This document shows, piece by piece, positions 46,401-55,400 of a stretch of DNA of 64,000 nt; position 1 is the stretch's first letter; each line of letters begins with the position of its first letter. Made by a program: the position numbers and the translations under genes. The DNA is from Notospermus geniculatus (lineage: Eukaryota > Nemertea > Pilidiophora > Heteronemertea > Lineidae). Where the stretch lies: positions 43,835 through 107,834 of the forward strand of contig NMRB01002415.1 of assembly GCA_002633025.1 (NCBI GenBank). The letters run 5' to 3'. The notes under the pieces were generated by a model. It was not told the DNA's origin. It made no database searches and saw only the letters and a list, made by a program, of their open reading frames with translations.

Positions 46401-49400
46401 TTGCATGATCAATGTTACATTTTTAATGTCCGACAGTTATTGCTTTGAATAGCACCTGTTCTGGACGGAACTCATTCATGAAATGAGTTCATAGGCAATT
46501 ATTACGGTCCGCTCCCAAGGAACAAGGTTGACAAAATCACACCGGTGGAAAAGCAAGTAAATCTAGTGATTGACGGAAGGCGGTTGGGGCATACTTACTT
46601 CTGGCGGCTATAATGTCCAGCGGGTGGAAGGCAAGATGAAATGAGCCAACTCAAATAGAGCTACCAGCTAATTAACACATAAAAAATCTGGCCACTTTAT
46701 TCAAGGAGACAGAGACAATAAAGTAGAACCTCTCTTAAGTACTCCTAGTTGGGACTGACAGAGACTGTCCTTAGCCAAGAGGTGTCCTGATTACGATGGG
46801 CAAAATGAATAGAATAGGACGAACTTGACACCAAAAATCAGTGTCTTAGGACTGCGTATCCATAGGCTGTTTGCTTGTGCAGTTTTTCCCTGTTCCGTGT
46901 TCGCTTGTGGCCTGTCAAATGGACAATGAACCTTTGCTTGGCTTATTTGTCGTTCCCATAGGCTGTACCGTGCGAACCTTTCCCATTGTTCACGGCACAT
47001 ATGCCCTCTTGGTTTGGAACATAGGGAATGAACATGCTCATTTTTTGCACAAGTCCACAACACCACAAGCGAACAGCCAATGGATACACACCCTTAGAGA
47101 GATGTCTTCTACAGGAAGTCTCCAGTAATTGGAAATTTTAAAGTGACTGTGAATTTTAGGTCACTGTCAAACACTCTAACTGACAGGGAATTTCAGGTCA
47201 CAGCTGAACACCTAATGACATTCGAACACTTAATGACATTTTGGCGATTAGAAATGGTTTGCATCATTTTCACAAACTGAGGCCTAGTTTGTTATAGTTT
47301 CTCCTTGAACAACATGGCCGTAAGCCTTCATACAGCAATATCTCGCACTAGAAGGTGAAATACTTGGATAAAACATGCAGTTAGTGATCATTACTTCATG
47401 GGTAGGAAAATATCCAAGAAATTGCTGTTAACTGAATCAAACTTCATGCATCACACACGGTTTCAAAAGTAGCATTATTTCAATCACACTGAATGCCAGA
47501 TTTCATCAATTTGCTTTTTACTCAACTAGATTTATTCATTTCCAAGGCTTTTAAGAAAACTTCTATTCTACAGAAGAGACTGTCTATTCAAACATGAGGC
47601 AGATGAATTTTAAACGTTTAGTAACTAGACAAAAGTATGATTCACTATAACTTCAACATGGGCAAAGTGCCGAGCTTGGAAATGTGCACAGGTCAGTGGT
47701 AAATAATCCATGTCGCAGTTACCTAATGATGTTAGGGTAACTTGGTTACTTTCCATGAGCCTATAGCAAATCCAAGGTTGTGCTCAGTCAACTGGTAAAT
47801 ACGGTGGTTTAATCATTGTGTTCACTTTATAGTGTCTGTTGCACAGGCCTGGCACTTTGCCCATGTTGAAGTTAGAGTGAATCATACTTTAGCAATGTTT
47901 CACCACTTGCTGTTAATCAAACCTCATGCATTGGACATGATTTTAAAAGATGCAAACTTCATCAACTTCCTTCCTTTGCTCTTTTAGCATATTTTGACAT
48001 TATCACCACAATTATAAGTATATTCATTCACACTTTACGATGATGCAACAGACTGCGATGTACAAATTTGACTTGGAACCAACTGCTCAGCTACACAACA
48101 CACCCCAAAACCCCTTCCTTCACTTTGCTCCTAACACTCGACATACAAGCAGGGGACTTCATGACAAAGTTGTCTAAAAACCCCAACACCTTCAGTCATG
48201 TCAGTACCAGACATTAGGAACTTTTGGCAAGGCTCCGTATCGTCGATCCGTGTCACATATGATGTATGATTTTAATAGAAAATGCATTAACTCGATACGT
48301 CATACGTGACACGGATCGATGATACGGAGCCTTGCCGAAAGTCCCAATTGTTTCATTATGATGTCATCACATAGTACATTTTTGTAGATGACGCTAGTGC
48401 ATTATGTTCGCGATATCATGGCAGCATTACAACGTCACGGTCCGGAAACAAGTCTAGAAGAATAATTTTATCCCAAAATTTGTCAAAATTCAAAACTGCC
48501 CGCAATAATTTCCAGAGAATTCCATCATTTTTGGACTCCCGTCCACACTCCTTTTCCCAACTGTCAGAAAAAATACTGAATATGTGACATATTGGGATTA
48601 TCAATGGAGCTGTTAGGAGCAAAATCAAGGTGTCCCATTAACCGAAATCTAAAATACTACAAGTAAGGCTCCCAAGGGACTGATCCCTGCCTCACCCCCT
48701 CTCCCCACAACCCCCTCACTTGATAAGATACCTACCCCAGGCCTTGGTAAACTCATGTAAACGTTCTTCTCATTCTTGCCCTGAAGAACATCGTTTATGT
48801 CCTTAACGAGGATAGACAACTCGTTAATCTGTGACTCCCAATTATCGCAGAACACGTCGAAGTTCTCCTTGGCTATTTTACTTCCCCCATTTTGGGCAAG
48901 GGCCTTCGCTGCATATATTGTCTGAAAGAGATACGTGTAATATGTTAAAGGAGCACGGTATTGGATCTCAAATGCGTTATTTGACTGCCGACGTAGAGGG
49001 AGCCACCTACAGTACAGGTCACAATTGACATCCCTACGGCTTCGCGTAAGTTGCTCGTAAGTTACGCGTAAGTTACACGGCTTTGGTTTCGCGTAACTCA
49101 CTGCGTAACTCGCCAAAATCGCGTAACTCGCCTCGTAAATCACTGCGTAGCTAGCGAAATTCGCGTAATTCACCACGTAACTCACCTCGTAAGTTACGCG
49201 TAACATAACTCGTGAGTTGTTGCGTAACTTACTCGTAACTTACGCGAATTTAGGGATGTCAATTGTGACCTGTACTGTAGCGGCAGTAAGACGAACTACA
49301 AAAATGCATTACAAAATGTACGCAGTAAATCGGGTCATTCGCCGAGATGTAGTCAGACCCTTGGGTTGGAGAGTGGCGTGGTGGCGCCGGCTGTCGAGAA

Positions 49401-52400
49401 AAATAGTGCCAATGGCACTGTGCCCGCTTGGCTTGAAGCAGTATTATGTTATGGATCCTATTTACCCTTGATAGAAATTTGACGGAGATGCATCACTTGG
49501 TTAGGGAGAAACAAAACTTTGTTTTGGGTTTTGGCCCCCTAGTGGCAAAGTCAAGAATCAGATTTTGCCGAAAATTCTTCTGAGTTGTTACAGCCTAGAG
49601 GTAGATAAATGTATGTGAGAAGTTTCAAAGCAATAGATCAAGCCATTACAAAAAGAGCCAATTTCGTAATTTCAGACAAACTTTGACCCCTGTGACCTTG
49701 CGAAGTAGGTCAAATTTAAAAACTCAAGTATTATTTTGTGTATCCTCATTAGATATACCCATGATAAAAATTTGACAAAGATCCATCTCTTGGTAAGGGA
49801 GAAATAGCACTTTTAGTGATTTTGGTTTTGGCCCCCTAGTGGCAAAGTTAAGAATCAGATTTCACCGAAATTCTGTCTGTAAGTTGCTATAACCTAGAGG
49901 TAAATGTGTACAAAGTTTCAACACAACAGTTCGAACCGTTATCAAAATATAGCCCTTTGAAATTTTTCACAAAACGCCCCCTGGAGGCCAAAGTAGGAAT
50001 CCCACCGCACTCAAAATCGAACTCGGCCTAGATCTTAGGCCCATATATACACCCACCAAAGACCAAAAAGATTCCTCAAAAAATAAAGGCACTAGAGCGC
50101 TAACAAACCAAAGTTTACGGACGTACGGACGTACGTACCGCCGTACCGCCGTACGGACTAACGCACGACAGACCACCACTCAATGACCCCAACCACAGCA
50201 TAAGCCCTGCTGGGCCTTGCGGCCAAGCGGGCTAAAAAGTGGCAATACCGTGCTCCATTAATTAAATTTTGTGCATATAAACAAGAAATAATATTCTTCC
50301 CAAAATATTTCTGCTATTTCTCCTAGATATCCAAAGTAAAGCACAAAGATTGACACATAAAATGATATAACACAAAGGTTGTCTCTGAATTTCGCAAATT
50401 TTCGACCCCAATCGGGGTCTTCCTCAGACACTTTCTAGAAGATCCAGGCTATTTTTTGCTATTTCTTCTACATGTTAATTAAAATTTTGTGAATATAAGC
50501 AAGAGTTTATTTGTTTGTTTGTACCGGTATTTGATTTTCAGTCACGGCCGAAGCCACAGTATTGGCCCTGGTAGTACAGAAGAGGCCATCTCAAGCTACT
50601 CATGTTCCGTTAGATGGGGTCTTTTACTTGCCCTTGCAAAGGTACAAGGTACAAGGCACCATGGCTTACTGTCCCATGCAACGGATGTGAAGAACTGGGA
50701 ATGAAATTCCATATGGCCTGGGCTGGATTCGAACCTGGGCCTCATTTGTGAAAAGTGCCTGCTTTTGCTGAAGCAGGTCACACATTTATATTTTGACAAA
50801 TTGGATTCAGCAGTGACAGGGTTAACCCAGCTTCCCTCACAGAATATTGCATCATGATAGTCTCTGTCTAATTGGGATTGGGAATAACACCACCGCTAGA
50901 TTTTAGAGTAAATAAATGGGAAGAGTTAAGCACTTGCCCGAGGCATCTACGTTAATTTTAGAATCCCCAAGTCCCATCACCTGGAAGTGACAGTATCAAG
51001 TAGTCTGTTCACTTAAAACAATCTGCAAGTATTTCAGTTTAACCTGCTCACGACCAAGCAGGACGCTTCGTGGGAGTTTACTCAACATAACCACTTTGTG
51101 AGATAGGATTTTTTATGTTGCATTTGTTGGGAAATCGAAAGCCATGGACATGTGCCCAAAATACGACGTCATTTAGTAAATTTGTTTGAAAATTGGTTGA
51201 GTATGAACTGCTCCGAGAAACGGAAAATTGACACATATGCCATTTTGGATTTATAGTTATAATAATGTTTAGTCTATTCAACAGAAAGACGCCCTTGAGT
51301 CCTTAATACTTATGCCATTGTCTTTTAGAACTCACGACTTCATTTGAGAACATGAACCTTAAGCTATTTCCTACATGGACTGAAGACCTACTTGAAGACA
51401 TAAGTCCTGCTTTAAGATCCTCTGCAAAATCGTAAAGACGTTAAGGGATTCTTTGTACAAACTGACAACTTACTTGAGGACATAATGCTTTTAAGCTATT
51501 TTCTACATGTTCAGCAGTTATCACAAGGGGGCCTGTCGTTGCTATATGTCGTAGAAGTTTAGCAACCTGGAAAAGACAAGACAGGGATAGAGGGGGTGAA
51601 TGATGATCACAGTGATCACGAGGCCAATAAATTTTTGGCTGAAAGATTTCCGGCTATAGACAAATCCCAAATTGACGAAAACGAGAAAGATCTGCGCATT
51701 TCCGCCGAAATTGTAAACAGAACCTCGGTCTGAAACCAAATGACGTGATGCAGAGAACCCCACAACCATGTGACGACAGTGAGTTCGACGACGTTGCATC
51801 AGAGTCAACCATTGCTGAATCATGGATTACGTCACGTCAGCTGGTTTCAGGTCGAGGTTCTGTTTGCGATTTCGGCGGAAGTAGGCAGATCTGGGAATTT
51901 GGGACTTGTCTATTCAAAGCCTTGAAGCCGAAAAAATAAAATTCAATGCTTTTCAAGGATCCACAGGAATCATGCCTACCTCTTGCAGTTGTTCTGAGTG
52001 CTCCTCAAACTTGACAGTGATCTCATTGACACGATTGAGTTCGCCATTCAAGCCTGCTGTCTTCAGGGCCATCAGTAAGTCGTGGTCCTCGTTGGTTTTG
52101 AACACGTCCGATGCCTGGTCCATTGCGGTTTCTTCGAGCTGAGACAAGAAGTTCAGATCAGATATGAGTTTTTTTGCTGTTTGTCGTCATCCAGCATAAT
52201 TTTTCTGTGAAACACCATCAGATCATTATTCTCCCACCACAGGGGTTTTTACCTCGCTCTCCTTCATACTGCTGTGAGTGGATGAAGAGGAGCGAGGTAA
52301 AAACCTCTGTGGTGGGAGAATCAGGGCTCAGTCTGCCTTGTGTGGCCTGGAGGGCCAAAAGATGTCAGATGGGGGTTCAGCCTGCCACATGTGGCCTGGG

Positions 52401-55400
52401 GGGCCGAAAGATGTCAGATGGGGGTTCAGCCTGCCACATGTGGCCTGGGGGGCCGAAAGATGTCAGATGGGGGCTCAGCCTGCCACATGTGGCCTGGAGG
52501 GCCAAAAAATGTCAGATCACAGCTCAGCCTACCAAATGTGGCCTGGAGGGCCAAAACAAGTCAGATTGGGGTTCAGCCTGCCACAGGTGGCCTGACGGGC
52601 CAAAAGATGTCAGATCAGGCTCAGCCTGCGACATGTGGCCTGGGGGGGGGGGCCAAAAGAAGTCACATCACGGCTCAGCCTGCCACACGCTGCCTGGAGG
52701 GCCAAAACCCATTGCAGCAGATCAAATATCGAATCAACACAGCAGATGCCATTCTATGCAAATATTTCTACAGCACCACCCGCCACGCCTGAACATTTCG
52801 ACTGGTTACAGAAACTCCTTACCTGCTTCTTCAACATCTTTGAAGCATCCATTGTCTTTAAAATGGCAGTTTCTAATTCTTGACTAGGAGTATTTATGTC
52901 CTTTAGATCCTGGAATAGAAGAGAAACTTGAATGATGAAACTGATCTGGACTTTGACACAGAAGACTACAGTAGATCAGCATTATTTCTGGTCGATTTTC
53001 AAAATGGTGATTCAACCTGCTCTGTCTTTCACCTCCGACTCAAATGAGACTCAATAACATGGTTTTCACGAACTCAAAAAGTTTCTGCTGTCCTCAGCTT
53101 TCTCTAAAGCCTATTTCTCTTTCCAAATTTATTTAGAGTTGGGCAAGATGATTTCATGATATATGCATTACATGATTTAAACTCAAAATGGCCACCATGC
53201 ACGCCATGTCAACAAGAACTGTGACATGATGAACATATTTTTTATTCATTTATTTTCAAATTTATATTGGGAAAATAACGTCACAGTGCCCAAAATATAT
53301 TGAAATTCAGTGTAAATTGTTTGGAAATTGGTTCACTATGAACAAAGCCAATGCCAAAATGGCATACGCAGTTGGCAAAAGATCTGTCCTATATTTTTGG
53401 TCATATGGATATTCATCCTCAGGTCTTTTGATGTCTTTGAGGTCTTCTGACAACTAAAAAAACTTACTAAGGACATTCCTATTTTTAAAAGCACTGACAA
53501 TTCTTCCCGTAATTTTTCACAGAGTGTTAATATTCGTTCCCGATGGTCATGTGATGTGTACGCAGAGTCTGTGAAGTCTTGAGTCGCTTCGGTGAGTAAG
53601 TCTAAGGCACTCGTTAATTTCCCTTGAGTGTTGGGCCCAACCATTGTCATCCGTGTTACCTCAACTAGATCCTGGAAAAGAGATATGGAGAGCTAAATCA
53701 TGAGCTTTACCTCAAATACACGGATGATGTTGTATTTGTGTATTTTTTCCATCAGGGAAGCCAAAGCATTATAGACCTTTCCAATAAAGATGGTGGCCTA
53801 CTAGTTCTCCCACATGAAGTTGTTGCCATTTATTGTCCAAGCGTGATATAACACTACTAAACGCATCCTCTCAGACAATTATTTTACCTAAAGTTTTGTG
53901 CCCATGGCCCGTTTGACCAGCTTAGCATGCCAGTGGCCATTGAATGGTACTTCTGATGTCATATGATGGGGAGAACTGTTAGTCCACCATCTTTGCTGGA
54001 AAGGTCTATTGGGCCCTGCTAAGTGGAAGAGGCCATCCAAAGCTACTCTATCCTCACTTGGATGGGGTCTTTTACTTGCCCTTGCAAAGGAACAAGGCAC
54101 AAGACACCATGGCTTACCGACTCATGCGATGGAAGTGAAGAGCTAGGGACGAGTATCCATGGCCTAGGCTGGATTCGAGCCCGGGACCTGCCACTTGCTG
54201 AGCGAACGTGATATTACCACTCCACTATACGTCTTTCTATGCAAGCTGAACAATCTTGAGTCATGAGCTAATGTCTACTTACATCAAAATCCTTGAGGCA
54301 TTTACTGACAGTGGTGTGAGAGTGTGCTAAACCGATGCCTGAGTCTCCATTCACTGCCGTTAGTGTCGGCGATATGTCATTGCTGATTGGTGCTGTGTCT
54401 GTGACCACGTGATGGACAAGATCCATGGCATAGCGCATCTGCGTGAAGACGCAATCACGATTTCGTTTTGCTGCTTCGCATTCTGGATGCCGAAGATGAC
54501 ACTGAAAATAAGCGATTGTAGCATATTATACATGTAGCTACTCATCGAACAATAGTGGGCGATATGTAGGAGGAAACCGGAGCCCCCGGAGGAAACCTAC
54601 GATGTCGAGGAGAGATCGCCCTCTCTACCACATAAAGCCACTTGCATGACCGGGGATCGAACCCGTGACCTCAGTGGTGGCAGGCGCCGATGTTTCCACT
54701 GCCCCACCTCGACATCCCCAGTGCAGTCAGGATATGGGCAAGGGACAGTTTTTTTAGAATTTGGTCCCAAAGAGGGCAGACCCCTTTTATAAGGTTCCAG
54801 CTGCAACCCAGTAAAAGTCAATACGGCTTGAGGCTGTCGGTTTCGCCCGTTGGTGGTACAAGTGTCAGGAGCATTCACTGGGTGATTTTTCTTCTACTGC
54901 ATAAACAAATCGTTTGCAAAGCACATAATGTCATATTTGACATGGTATCTCCTGATTCACTTGTTTTCACAAACAACGCCACTGTATCATCATATTTACG
55001 ATAAAAAAATCATCACAGCAATCATTTCACACAGATTGATAATGGCAGCGAGAGCAATTTCTCACCTCAATAATGAGCCATTAGCCTAATAGAACACGTT
55101 GAACTAAATAATTAATTGCAACTGTAAATCAGCGATGCAAATTCGATGCTAAATACCAATGATGAGGTGACATGATTCTTTGACACAGTTTCTGCGACTG
55201 TTGGAACAATGGTTTAATGTTGACTGCTTGCAAAATTGCGAGACCAACAGTCCTCATGATAATAAGTTTATTTTATTATGAGCCTGATTTTTCGTTCAAT
55301 GGTTTATTAGCCGACCGCAATAGAAAAATAGGTAGATGGTCTTCTGATGGATGTCATCAAGGAACACTACCATCATGAGTGGCGGGTTCAATGGGGTTCA

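Noticed and set aside
52174-52887. 237-codon plus-strand frame rich in Gly, Pro, Trp and Cys
   Set aside because: It follows the 49-bp minisatellite in an intron of the opposite-strand CTNNAL1 gene and runs into a real minus-strand exon.
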